Part shown: one piece after another, positions 1-10,939 of the stretch
How positions within the stretch are numbered: position 1 is the stretch's first letter
How the letters are laid out: every line of letters begins with the position of its first letter
DNA from: Cheilinus undulatus
Taxonomy: Eukaryota; Chordata; Actinopteri; Labriformes; Labridae
Reading direction: 5' to 3'
Assembly: GCF_018320785.1 (NCBI RefSeq)
Contig: NC_054878.1
Location: forward strand, 44,449,429-44,513,428
Length of the DNA: 64,000 nucleotides
Position numbers and translations under genes: made by a program
The notes under the pieces: model-generated
Told to the model about the DNA's origin: nothing
Database searches by the model: none
The model's input: the letters and a program-made list of their open reading frames with translations, nothing else

Positions 1-66
1 CAGCAGTTAAAACAGCAGCGTTGCCCCCTCTTTTGCTCCTATATGATAACTGTAGAGGAACTAAAA

Positions 67-1523
67 CAGGAGTGTCAAACCTAATCCCACCAGGGGATTG
101 TGAATTTGGGTCTAACCTGAAGGTCTTACAGGGTCAACATCTAACCATTGACTCCCAACCTAAATGATTTTGAGATTAAAAGGTCAACATGATAAGTTCA
201 AATCTCAAAATCTGAGATAAAAAAGTCAAACTGATAAGTTCTAAAGGTAAAAACATGACATTTAAAGTAAAAAAATGTTTTTACCAGTCAAAGTATGAGA
301 TAAAAGTACAAATCATAAGTTTTAAAGGTCAAAATATGAGATAAAATTAACAATAATGAGTTTTAAAGACAAAAACTGCAATAAAATTCAGTTAGGAGTT
401 GAAATGGTAAGCAAAACTGAGATAAAATTCAAAATCATGATATTTGACAATCAGAATTTGAGATAAACATCGAAATTGTGAGTTAAAAATGTCATGATAT
501 GAGATTAAATTTAAAATTAATGAGTTTTAAAAGTAAAAAAATTGAATAACATTAAAAAGGTTTTAAAAAAATGAGACAAAAGTCAAAATTATGAGTTGAA
601 AAGGTCAAACACGAGATAAAAGTCAAAATCATGACTTTTAAAGGTCAAAAAACTGAGTTAAATTCTAAATCGTGACTTTATAACGTAAAAAATAAGATAA
701 AATTCAAAGTTATGAGTTGAAAAAGTCAAAACGTGTTAAAAGTCAAAGTCATGACTTCAAAAGGTCAAAATACTGAGATAGTATTCAAAATCATGACTTT
801 TAAAGGTCAAAGTGAGATAAAAGTCAAAGTTAAGGGTTGAAAAAGTTCAAAACATGAGTTGAAAGTCAAAATCATGACTTCAAAAGGTCAAAATACTGGG
901 ATTATATTCAAAACCATGACTTTTGAAAGTAAAAAATGAGATAAAAGTCAAAGTTATGACTTGAAAAATGGTCAAACATGAAATAAAAGTCAAAATCATG
1001 GCTTTTACAGGTAAAACATCGGTTAAAAGTCAGAGTTAAAGGGTTAAAAAATGTCAAAACATGAGATAAAAATCAAAATCATGATCTCAGATTTTAAAAT
1101 AGAGATAAAAGTCAAAATTACAAGTTTTAGAGGTTAAAAAAACAGATAAAAGTCAAACATATGAGTTGAAAAAGGTCAAAACATGAGTTAAAAGTCAAAA
1201 TCATGACTTCAAAAAGTCTAAATACTGAGATAATATTCAAAATAATGACTTTTAAAGGTAAGAACATGGGAAATATAGAGAAAACAAAATTTCTTGTTTT
1301 TTTTTTTAATCAAATTTCTTTTACTGTTTCCTTTTTCTAATTTTTATGACTCAACAAGGATGTTTTAAATCATCAAGGTTAAGTTTTCATTTTTATACTA
1401 AAATAAATCTGCAGACCACATACTGGTGGGCCAGTACTCAGAAAGTTTTATATGATATGGTGGGCCGGTTATGACTGCACCATGGTCAGATTTGGCCCCT
1501 GGGCCTTGAGTTTGACACCCCTG
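67..1523. mobile_element. hAT-like non-autonomous element filled by a tandem array
   Basis: The ends are an imperfect inverted pair: CAGGAGTGTCAAAC at the left and GTTTGACACCCCTG closing the right. This resembles hAT/Charlie-type termini. The flanks are AACTAAAA (59-66) and ATCTAAAA (1524-1531), an 8-bp target duplication with one mismatch. Most of the interior is an A-rich degenerate tandem repeat and no transposase is visible. The class assignment is inferred from termini and duplication length. Confidence 0.6.
170..1265. repeat. Degenerate A-rich tandem array (period about 45 bp)
   Basis: Variants of a unit combining GAGATAAAAGTCAAA, ATCATGACTTTTAAAGG and TCAAAA recur about twenty times with many substitutions and small indels. 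The array is noncoding and lies inside the hAT-like element. A short T-run (around 1297) ends the A-rich part. Confidence 0.7.
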
Positions 1524-1782
1524 ATCTAAAATGTCCTCCACAGCCTTCTCTTCATTAACTTTTCTAAAGTCTTCATTCCTAGAGAGGTCAGGGTCACAGG
1601 TCTGGAATCATTTATAGATCTGACTGACTAACAAAACCTCCTGGGTCACATCCTGAAAGTCTCTGTGTTAAGATCATTAAATCAGGTTTAAAATATCATC
1701 TTTATGACAAAAATCTCATCAGTGAACAAACACCAGAGCTCTCAGCATCACAACAACAACCTCTTATGTTTTCACTCCAAAG

Positions 1783-2004
1783 GTAACAACCAGGAACGGG
1801 ATTATTGTGTGTTCTAGTCCTGAGGTCCCGGGGCTGTACGACATCAACTACGGCATCATGAACGATCACATGGAGATTTTAGTGTCTGCTTTTGAATACC
1901 CTGGGAGCCGCAGAGAAAAAAATCCAGGATTAATTATCCAGGCTTTGGAGGACGCCTTGGTGGACATGAGGACCATGATGGAACAAAGAGTCAAAAAGGA
2001 CTGA
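1783..2004 (+). CDS. Terminal coding exon of an unrecognised upstream gene
   Basis: A pyrimidine-containing acceptor ending in AG (1781-1782) opens a 74-codon frame that closes with TGA at 2002-2004. The frame is in phase 0 from GTA at 1783. Two AATAAA signals follow at 2046 and 2058, as expected for the last exon of a + strand gene. The peptide is hydrophilic. It contains the stretches PEVPGLYDINYGIMNDHMEI and NPGLIIQALEDALVDMRTMM, with no membrane segment. I do not recognise the family. The remaining exons would lie upstream of the window. An old retained repeat fragment is possible but less likely given the splice and poly(A) context. Confidence 0.55.
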   Translation, partial: VTTRNGIIVCSSPEVPGLYDINYGIMNDHMEILVSAFEYPGSRREKNPGLIIQALEDALVDMRTMMEQRVKKD

Positions 2005-2045
2005 CAATCCAGCAAAGCTTATTTAGGACTATTCACATTTCAGTT

Positions 2046-2063
2046 AATAAAATGATGAATAAA
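2046..2063 (+). promoter_or_regulatory. Tandem poly(A) signals after the upstream gene's last exon
   Basis: AATAAA occurs at 2046-2051 and again at 2058-2063, 42 and 54 bases after the stop codon of the 1783-2004 exon. The spacing suits a very short 3' UTR. Confidence 0.5.
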
Positions 2064-2924
2064 AAACACAAGTTGTGACTTTGTAAATACGGGAAACAGC
2101 AAGTCTGGTTCCATGTCTGAAAGGCAATGTGAGTTTGACAAATCCTGGATTTCTTTTTCTTTTTTAAGAATTTTTAAGATTTGTTTTGATGACTTTTTGT
2201 GTAAGGACGGTTGAAAAGAGACAGGAAATCTGAGGAGAGTGGGGGGAAGATGCACCAAACATTTTTTTTCAACTTTTACATGGCCCAGAAATAAGTGGCA
2301 TTGGCACATCTCATGTTGTGTTTCACTTTCTCCATAATTAGGGTTGCCAACTTGTGTGTATAAAAATAAGGGACGTCCCACACCCCTTGGGTCACCACGG
2401 GCCAGTGCCACATCCACTATTACTGCTCTTTTTAGCTTTTCTGTGTAGGGCTACTAGTACTTTTCTTAGTGTTTTTAAAACCTCTGATTTTAATTGTTAT
2501 TTTGGGAACGGTTCTCGAACTTTTGACATAATACACAAAAACAAATCGAACAAAAACAAAAAAATTAAAGAATGGTGGTCCAAGCTTTCCATCAGTTTTG
2601 TGAAAGTAGCCAACTATTTGACCTATGCTGCCACCAGACAATCAAGTAGCATATAGAGAATGACCTCTGAAAACATTCACATTTGCAGTTACACTGCAAT
2701 TTAATTTTAAAGCTTTCAATTAAACCACCTGGTTGAAGATTGATATTCCCTTGTTGTTTTGAAAAATATTTGTTTTGTTTGTTGTTTTGAAAAGTTATAT
2801 TTGCCATTAACCCCACCACACCAATATCAAAAGTATTTATTACTACCTTAAATAGGTTTTAAGTGAATTCACTTTTCAGTTTACTTGAGTTGATTTACAG
2901 ACCTGCTTTTTTTTCTACGTAGGT

Positions 2925-3860
2925 GAATTTTATAACCTGACACACCACACATCCATCTGGGAAAGCTTCAATGGGAAACGTTTGAGAAATGGCAGAGGCT
3001 TTTTAAAATCCTCTAAGAATGATTGGGTGAACATTCTGTCTGTCACATCTCTACGGGCCAATCAGAGGAACAAAACACGTGACGTAGCCGCTAGCAAGCT
3101 GCTCGTGCTCAGCTACTGATAAATAACGTGAAACATGGCGACTATAGACATGTTAGTAGTCGACTTTTGTTGTTTTTGAAAAGAAAACAACTCACTTCTG
3201 TTCTTTGTTCTTCTTTTAATGAAGAAATGCCGTCAAGTTCTGATAAAACTGGCGCTTTAGCTAACCTGACACTGGAGAAGCTTCAATAGGAAATGTTTGA
3301 GGTGAATTTTATAACCTGACACGCCAGATGGATTTGTTTCACACATCCATCTGGAAAGCTTCGATAGGAAATGTTTGAGAAAAGGCAGAGGATTTGAAAA
3401 AACTCAGTGTGATTGGATGAACGTTCTGTCTGTCACATCTCTACGGGCCAATCAGAGCAACAAAACGCGACATGGCTGCTATCAGGCTGCGGAGCTACTG
3501 AGGAATAATGCGAAACATAGCGACTATAGACATGTAAGAACTCGACTTTTGTCGTTTTTGAAAAGAAAACTCACTGCTGTTCTTTGTTCTTCTTTTGATG
3601 AAGAAATGTCGTCATGTTCTGATAAAACTGGCGCTTTAGCAGCATCCATGCTAATCTCTTCCACCATAATTGCACCAGCTCTTGCTGCTGCTTGTTTACG
3701 TCACGACTCTGCTGCACCTGAAAGTGCTGCCCCTCATCGCTGATTGGTCCTGTCACTTTCTAACTGGGCCCAAACGGTTCAGATGGGAACACTGAAGATG
3801 GATTTGCCAGTGAGAAACAAGGAAAAGGGCGTATCCATCTGCTTTGCAAAGTTATGAATT
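2925..3860. repeat. Dispersed repeat with an internal direct duplication; inverted relative at 43.6-44.0 kb
   Basis: The block starting GTGAATTTTATAACCTGACA at about 2925 recurs at about 3302, giving two diverged units of about 375 bp. Both units share TCTGTCTGTCACATCTCTAC and GATAAAACTGGCGCTTTAGC. The tail (3640-3850) and part of the unit reappear inverted near 43680-44030. No intact open frame is conserved between copies; the 122-codon frame here is a by-product. Confidence 0.65.
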
Positions 3861-4249
3861 TTATACAAAGACACTACACTTTTACTTGAGTACATTATTC
3901 ATTCAGACTTTCCTCCCATTTAAACCAGTACTTAAAACAGCAATATTAGCACGGTTTAGACTTATATTTTTGCCATATGTCCATTTTATGTACTAAAATA
4001 GTTAATAATCAAATTTTAAAATTTGAATGTAGGGATCAAGAGGTAAGTACTTTTAAACTTTTACAATATTATGAAAAAATACACAGATCTCTACTAACAG
4101 TTTTACATCTGGGCAAAACTTATTAGGTAAATATTTTTTCTCTAAGGACTGTTTAAATGCTGTTTTATTCAGCTTGGCTACCCTTAAATCAACGCCCCCT
4201 TTTGGCACACGCCATTCGAAGCCACACCCTGCTGCTTTGTTGCTTCTCC

Positions 4250-4901
4250 TCTAAGGCCGGCCACACACTGGATGATTTTTTAATCTGAAATGATTTTAAA
4301 ACTGAGAGACCACAGATTTAAAGACAATTTCCAAAGAGTTTTCATCTTTAATCCTCTGAATGCACACACTCAGCCAGACTGTCAGATCACTGGAGACCAC
4401 ATACCTGCCGACCTGCCTACTACCTTGTGTGATCACGTGACTTCAGAAAAAAAAACAAAAAGAAAAAACACGGATGTCTGTCGATACCGTCTTTCTGTCT
4501 CTCCACAACAGCTGTCCTGGCGTGTGTTACAGGTGCAGCAAAAATCATAAAACATAGGAAAGACTGAACATGAAATCATGGCTAAAATTAAGGTACTGTT
4601 GTGTTTACAGTTGTGAGCGGTGAAAATACGTATGATCTGGCTGCTCTCATTGGTTGTTATGGGTACTCTGCCAGCGGCACTACGACCTAGAATCGTTTGA
4701 TATTTACAATTCAGGATTTTGGAGGCTACAACACAATTTGGAGCAGTAAAACAATCGTGTCGACACCACACTCACGAGGATTATTCAGACAAACAGTGGT
4801 TTGCGACGAGGCTCCTCTCGGGATACGCCCCCAAGATCGTTGGGAGAGGCAAATTTTGCCCCGAATCAGGCTTAAAATCCTGTATTGTGTGACTGGCTTA
4901 A
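4250..4901. mobile_element. MITE with TAAGGCCGGCCACACA-type termini
   Basis: The left end TAAGGCCGGCCACACACTGG and the inverse of the right end, TTAAGCCAGTCACACAATAC, form an imperfect inverted repeat. The interior is noncoding with GC-rich subterminal sequence. It lies inside the 2339-5498 segment. The superfamily was not determined. Confidence 0.5.
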
Positions 4902-5639
4902 GCTGAGAGGATCTCAGACTGACAGACAGAAAAACCTCTTGTTCATGAAGTTTGAGAATATTCATGATGTCCCATGAATGGAACTCCCATCACAACAGGC
5001 TTAAAAGGCTGTTAATACCATATCAGTCTCAGGAGATGTTTGGATAATAAGGAACTGTGACACCACAGTTTGGCTCTTTTGAGTCCTGTGTCGTTCTCTG
5101 GTGCAATGTTTTTATGTCTGCCAGCCGACTGTGCTCCACAGAAAACACTTGAAAGCACAAACTGCATCTGGATTTTTACTCACTTTCACCGTTGCTGTCT
5201 GACCAAGTAATTAATTCTCCCACTCACTTCCATGTATCTTTAAGTGTGATGTTTGAAGCATCACCTCCCTCTCTGTCATTTTCCAAAGAGAAGACCCACC
5301 TTAGTCTGCCTGTGATTGGCTCTAAGCTGACCAATCCAACAGACAAATGCATGGGTATTAACCAATCAGTGGCAGAGTAGGACGTTGGGGATGAAAATAA
5401 GGAACAAATTGCGTCCCACATTGACTCGAAACGGGACGCAGCATTTAATTGTCAAATACAGGACGATTCTGTATTTTAAGTAACGGTTGGCAACCCTAAG
5501 CTTACAATTAGGGTTGATCCAGGTATTGGTATCGGCTAGTACACGGGTTTATGCACCGATCTGATACAGTTTGGTTTAGCTTTATATTTTGCTTCGTTTA
5601 GCCATGCCAAAGGATCCACTGCAGCAGCTGAGAATGGTG

Positions 5640-6127
5640 GCTGCCAGGGGTTGGAGAAAAAAATCGATACAGCATAGTTTCGCGATATTTTGTCTGGGGA
5701 TATATCGTATCGTCTCATCCACAAGTATCAATTTTTTCAAAGTAATTGCTAATATGAACTGAAGTCTATGATACTGGAAAGGTAAAATCAATTGTTTGGA
5801 TAACTGTTTGTCCAGTGAGGTCAGCAGAGGTGACGGTCATAGAGCAGCAGAAAGTTAGTACAACAAACATGGCAGCACCAGGGGAAGGACATTAGGAATG
5901 CAAGCAGGGCATGAATGAGATGGACATGACACGAGGTTTGCCAGATGTGCCACATGATAATAAAATACTGCAGAAATATGCCAAACATGAGGGCAAGGCT
6001 GATGCTGAATCAGCTTAACAGCTAAAAAAAAGGTAAATATCGCAATATATGGTATCGCAATACTCACCGTATTGCAAAATATTTAAAATTGCAATAATAT
6101 CGAATCGTGACCCAAGTGTCATGATAA
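5640..6127 (+). mobile_element. Fragment of the TAGGGGTGGGA hAT-type family
   Basis: This is the same family as 44750-45750, in the same orientation. It shares the ATCGATACAGCATAG start region, the ATGGCAGCACCAGGGGAAGG interior and the CGCAATATATGGTATCGCAA 3' region. The extreme right end is missing. Other family members lie at 8187-8397, 39505-39660 and 55331-56624. Confidence 0.7.
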
Positions 6128-6240
6128 TGTCAGCAGGGAAATGACAGAGCAGTCAGAAAAAAGAGAAACTTTGGTCATTTAGAAAGATATGGGTAATAAA
6201 CTGTCATCTCATGTAAATTTTCTTTAAAGTTAGCATAATA

Positions 6241-6880
6241 TCAATCAATCAATCAATCAATCAAACTTTATGTATAAAGCGCTTTTCATACATAACATGT
6301 GACTCAAAGTGCTTTACATAGACAAAATAAAAACATTCCCTCACACCCGCAACTACCCTATCCCATTATCAACCACCCCACAGACAACAGTTACATGTGC
6401 ACCCACTCACACACACACTGTTTCACAAACATGCACACACACACACTAAAATAGTGGACATTAGGCTGAGTACAGATGAACCAGTTGAGAAAGCGCCATC
6501 AGAGGAGCCGTCTGCACCAGGAGCAGAGAGTCACCCACAGCCACAGGACACCGACGCAGGACCCAGAGGAGGGATGAGGCAGAGACACCAAACCTCCACC
6601 AGGAACCCACGTGACAGACCCCTGCAGCCATAGCCGACCACCGCTCCTGGTGCAGAGGTCTCCCCCAGAGGAAACACTGGAGATCCTAAAAATGATAAAA
6701 GGATAAAAATAAGTAAAAACTAAAATACAAATAAAAGCCAAGAACTAAAATATAAAATAGCATAACTAAAAAATTAAGGTAGGAAAAGAATAAATTCATA
6801 AATAAATACAAATTGAAGGCCTAAAATAAATATCATAAATAAAATAGATAAATATTAATCAAAAGCTAAGCTAAAAAGGT
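6241..6880. mobile_element. (ATCA)n-headed retroelement-derived repeat
   Basis: A run of ATCA repeats (6241-6262) leads into AACTTTATGTATAAAGCGCT and AAAGTGCTTTACATA, a configuration common to 3' ends of fish LINE-derived repeats. The GC-richer middle (6480-6680) and the motif GTGTGTCTTGAGCCTGA near 6880 fit the same family. The 78-codon frame within it has no coding support. Confidence 0.5.
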
Positions 6881-7329
6881 GTGTCTTGAGCCTGAATATG
6901 ACATTCACAACAATATACAATGTGCATAATATGATAGATAACATTGATGCACATTTCTTTTTATCAGCACTGTGGGTTCTGTATTTTAATTAAATACTTC
7001 TTTTGCTAAGCATCTAAAAATGTGGCTTCTGGAGAATCAAAGCTGCAGTCACAGTGAATGAATATACTGTATTGTTATGTGTATTGTCAAGTGTACTGGA
7101 TGTAATTGGTGTTGTTTTTTAATCTAATTGTTTGGTTGGTGGGGATTCTGTTTGTGACTAGCCATTCTTTTGACCTTATATGCTTACATACATTTATGTA
7201 TGCAAATCTTGTGATATAGTGCGTACATAATTAAACTTATGTATGCTAACCAGTGCAATAACACCTGCACACACACGCCTGTGTGTGCAAAATAAGTGCA
7301 ATAGTGCAATATACAACAGCACCTTAAAA
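6881..7329. other. Intergenic, no gene seen
   Basis: AT-rich sequence with short repetitive patches (GTGCAATA, CACACACAC). Nothing supports a gene. Confidence 0.5.
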
Positions 7330-7337
7330 CTCTAGCA

Positions 7338-7842
7338 CAGTGATTCCCAACCTGTGGGCTGCGGCCAAGGTATTGCAAGTGGGCCGCCAAATAATTTCCA
7401 AAATAGTATGATTTTTGCGGGGGGTGGGGGTGTAATTTTATAAAAATATACAGGATAGTGTTTTAAATGTTAAAACTCAGTTACTTTGAAAGAATATTAA
7501 AAATGTTCAAATATTCTTTTAATTATTTTGGTTTTTTTTTCTTCAAGTATTAGACATGTGACAAGCAAATGAGAGACAGGAACTTTTGTTGTTATCTAGA
7601 GGTTATTGTGTGGACGGCTCCTGGAAAACTGTAATACTGAAGGTGTTGCAACATGTTACAGATGCTATTAGCGACTGTGGAGCTCCTGTACTCAGTTCAG
7701 TCCTTTATGTTCGAGCTTAAATTTAAAAAAGTGCTCTGAGAATGCATTATATAGCCTCCGTATTTATGGGGTCAGAGGTGGGCCGCGAACATTTTTGAGA
7801 CTTAAAAGTGAGCCCTGAGTTGGAAAAGATTGGGAAGCACTG
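7338..7842. mobile_element. hAT-Charlie-like MITE with perfect 8-bp target duplication
   Basis: The element starts CAGTGATTCCCAACCT and ends GATTGGGAAGCACTG, an inverted pair of the CAGTG...CACTG type seen in hAT elements. The octamer CTCTAGCA flanks it exactly at 7330-7337 and 7843-7850. It is 505 bp and noncoding. The termini, duplication length and internal GGGCCGC motifs all fit hAT. Confidence 0.85.
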
Positions 7843-8186
7843 CTCTAGCACTCAAAGCACTTTAGCACATAAAGCACTCTAGCACACAGGCACTTTAACT
7901 TTAACTTAACAAGCCAAATCCTCATGGTTTCTTTTTTCTGATCTATCATGAGTTTATTGTCTGTCTAGGTTGTTTACTGTACTTTTCATTCTTATCTGTC
8001 ATTTTATTTTCTACCTTTTACTGCTATTGTACCTGTTTTATTGATTGTACATTGTTAACATCAACCTGCCTAGGGTCAAAAGACGGAAATTAGCCACTGG
8101 CTACAATCCTACATATTTACATGCAAGTGTTTAGTAATATGTACTGACCCTGATATTTCAAATATAAAAATAAATACAAATACTAA

Positions 8187-8397
8187 TACTTTCTCCTGCT
8201 GTATGACTGTCACCTCTGCTGACCTCACTGGACAAACAATTGATTTTATTTTTTCACTTATCATAGACTCCAGTTCATATTAGCAATTAATTTGAAAAAA
8301 ATCAATACTTGGTGGACGAGATGATACGATATATATCCAGACAAAATGTTTTGATACTATGCTGTATCGATTTTTTCCCCACCCCTATTGTTTAGGT
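8187..8397 (-). mobile_element. Inverted fragment of the TAGGGGTGGGA hAT-type family
   Basis: The reverse complement matches the start of the 44750 element through CCACCCCTA at the right edge. Only about 210 bp of the terminal half remains. Confidence 0.65.
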
Positions 8398-8446
8398 TCA
8401 TTTACTGTTTGGATTATGTTGATATTGTTTGGATGTCCTCTCCTTC

Positions 8447-8500
8447 TTATAATATTATTATTAGTATTATTATAATAATTATTATTATTATTACTTTCAG
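8447..8500. repeat. AT microsatellite (TTA/ATT)n
   Basis: Imperfect ATT/TTA trinucleotide run. Confidence 0.8.
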
Positions 8501-8639
8501 ATCCTTTTTGCTTTTGATTAACTTTGAATGTGAAAACCTCACGCAGTAAAACTCTTTGACAATGATATTTGGGAACCATACTGAAGTCTGAAATTTCTCA
8601 CTGAAAACTATAAACAAAGACCTACTGAGGTAACTCTAC

Positions 8640-9890
8640 AGAGTCTAACTGGATCATAATACCTTTGTCATCCATCTGATAAGGTTTCATCTGTTAATGT
8701 TTGACTGGTTGTTAGGGTGGATTATTCTAAAGTTCAGAGCTCTGCGTCACATTTTCTTGAAGAACTCTTCATTTCAATGATAAACACGTAAAGACAATAA
8801 TCCATCAGACGCTCATAAACCTGCTGTCGTCTGTTACATGCTCGTTCTTCCTCTGGTTGGTTTGATGAAGATGAACTCCACCTTCACTTATTGACTACAT
8901 GAAGAAATTTCTCACCATCAGAAGGTAATGTAGAAGTTAAAACCATGTTTTTGTGAGTGTTTGTTGAATTGATCTGAGATCAGTGTAACACTGAGATCAT
9001 GGCAGTACTAGACAGAGTGGCTTCTACTGTGTCTCAGCTTACATTTAAGTATATTTTTATTGCCATATCCTTTTGAAAATGACACATGTCTGTTTCTGTC
9101 GTGTTCTAATGATGTGTTGATAATGTTACTTGGATTGTTTGTGGGTTCTTTAGCTGTCGGGGTTTTGATGTTTGGCTGCTTTTCTTTTTTTGTATTTATG
9201 TTGTTTGTGTGTTTTCATTTGCATGTATGTCAAAGCACTTTACAAACCCTGTTTAAAAGTGTTTTACAAATAGAGTTATTATATTTCTATCTTCCTGGAT
9301 TCGTTCAGTCACATCTACCATCTATAGTTCCCTTTATGCTCTAATGTGTAGTGTTCTGTGTAGAACAGTCACTGACTGCTTGTATGTTAACATGTGTCAT
9401 GAGTATGATCATGTATCAATAGATGTCACCTTTTTAAACATTCTGATTATTTTTAAACATAAACTTCCTGAACATACAGCTTAGAGTAACAGCGCCTGAG
9501 TGTTAAAGTGTAAAGTGGAATAACTGAATATAGATTTGTTGTCTTCAGAGGTGACCTTGTAAAGATAACTTCTGTTCTCAGCAGCCATTTTAAGGGTCAT
9601 TTCACAGTAAAAACCTGCAGCAGTTGCACGGTCAACATCCAAAGCTAGCAAGCTGTGAGCATAGAAGTCTACTCAGTATTAAAAAGAGCTTTAATCATAC
9701 TGACTGTACTCTATCATGATTCCTAAAGGTTACTCATTTATTTGCTGAAACTCTTAAAATAATCTACATGTTGTGTTTATCACAGGAAGTTTTATTGTAA
9801 GGTTATTTTATGACATATCAACGGTCGCTGGAGTGCTGTTGATAAAAAGAAGTTACCTGAGGACACACAGATACCAAAGAGCACAATCAC
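8640..9890 (+). repeat. Segmental duplication, copy 1 (5' region of the NLR gene)
   Basis: This stretch aligns collinearly with 44150-47345. Shared blocks include AAGATGAACTCCACCTTCAC, AGATCATGGCAGTACTAGA and AACAGTCACTGACTGCTTG. Copy 1 has none of the two large insertions found in copy 2, so it preserves their empty sites (CCATCTAT at 9318-9325 and GTTGCAC near 9622). It contains the candidate non-coding first exon of the NLRC3-like gene. Confidence 0.8.
8780..8924 (+). other. Candidate non-coding first exon (5' UTR) of the NLRC3-like gene
   Basis: The block up to CACCATCAGAAG is followed by a consensus donor GTAATG at 8925. It is one of the best conserved parts between the two duplicated segments (copy 2 donor at 44429). 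No ATG-initiated frame runs into the next exon, so it would be leader only. The start is arbitrary because no promoter motif decides it. This is inference from position and conservation. Confidence 0.4.
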
Positions 9891-10016
9891 GCTGTCTTAT
9901 TTATGACCAGATTTGAGGAACCTTGAGCATTTTGTCACATTCATCAAGTTTCAGTAGGTTTCATTTGGTTTTTCTTCTCGCCATGTTGTTGTTTTGCTAC
10001 TTTATACAGGTTTGAA

Positions 10017-10145
10017 ACAGGGCTGAATAATTTGCATAATAATGTAATTGTTCAAGTTTAAGAAATATTGCTACTTGCGCGATTTGGACATTGCAGCAGG
10101 CCATATTGCGATTTAATCTAATTTGTGATTAATTTCCCAGCCCTA
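10017..10145. mobile_element. Short MITE with CAGGGCTG/CAGCCCTAG ends
   Basis: About 130 bp, bounded by CAGGGCTGAATAATTTG and AATTTCCCAGCCCTAG. The interior is AT-rich and noncoding. No clean target duplication is visible. Confidence 0.5.
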
Positions 10146-10146
10146 G

Positions 10147-10388
10147 TGAATGTACAGGTCACAACTTGTCCACAAGAGTGTTTTGGAGTTGTTGGATTGT
10201 GTATTTAATGAGTTTGATGAGGGAAAGCTGGAATACCGTCTGCTTACATTGAGTTGGCACAGCAGGTCTGAACTCAGCAGTGGCGATCTAAAATTATCTT
10301 GCACTATTAACTGAAGGTAACGAACCTATTACTAAGACTATAGGAATTATGGCAATGGGCGAATTTGCCAAAATGTTGAAGTATCCCT
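10147..10388. mobile_element. Truncated right end of the AGGGATACTTCAACA TTAA element
   Basis: Matches about 250 bp at the right end of the 50838-52268 element in the same orientation, including CTATTACTAAGACTATAG and the terminus AAAATGTTGAAGTATCCCT followed by TTAA. The left end is missing. Confidence 0.7.
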
Positions 10389-10939
10389 TTAAAGCCTGTT
10401 GTATCATATTTGGTACATACTTTCATGATACCTCTATCTAATCAATATGATCATAAATTACTAATAAACAACTTCTGAATACCATCTGATAAATGATAAA
10501 AATGCCCTCAAGTGGATTATCAGTTACCAAAAACATCTAATGTATCAAATGAGACACAAAAATATAAATTATGTTAAATTTTATGGGAATTTGGATTTTG
10601 TTTTGTTTTGTTTTTCAGTCAAAAGTTAAACATTTCAGTTCCAAAAAAATAGAATTTTCTTGCTATAATTTGTGTTTTCAGGCTTTAAAGGGTTAAAGTC
10701 TCAAGAAGTACCTCCCCAAAAGATGACACACCAGAGAAATCGACTAGATACACCAGCCTTTCACCAACTCCACTGCACATCGCCTGCAATCTGAGCTGCA
10801 GGACGCCCTGCTAGACCTCTCCCTGACCGCACATTACAGACTGCTTTCTTAGCATGCACACTGGAAGAGAACTGGATGTTAGTGGCCACATAATATGCAG
10901 AGCTATTTAAAGCTGCAACTGATGTAATCCTTTTGCATC
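10389..10939. other. Intron sequence, nothing recognised
   Basis: AT-rich DNA between transposon remnants, inside the probable first intron of the NLR gene. No coding or RNA signal is seen. Confidence 0.4.

Larger units (their letters stand above)
2339..5498. mobile_element. 3.2 kb segment bounded by TAGGGTTGCCAAC inverted repeats
   Basis: TAGGGTTGCCAAC opens at 2339 and its inverse, GTTGGCAACCCTA, closes at 5498. The subterminal sequences on both sides are related (ATAAGGGACG-like on the left, GGACG-rich on the right). No clear target duplication is seen. The interior holds a direct repeat (2925-3640) and another MITE (4250-4901), so it reads as a DNA transposon used as a landing site. No transposase frame is visible. 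The two ends could also belong to independent copies. Confidence 0.5.

Noticed and set aside
6397..6633. 78-codon frame
   Set aside because: Inside a retroelement-derived repeat; low-complexity His/Thr start and no family match.
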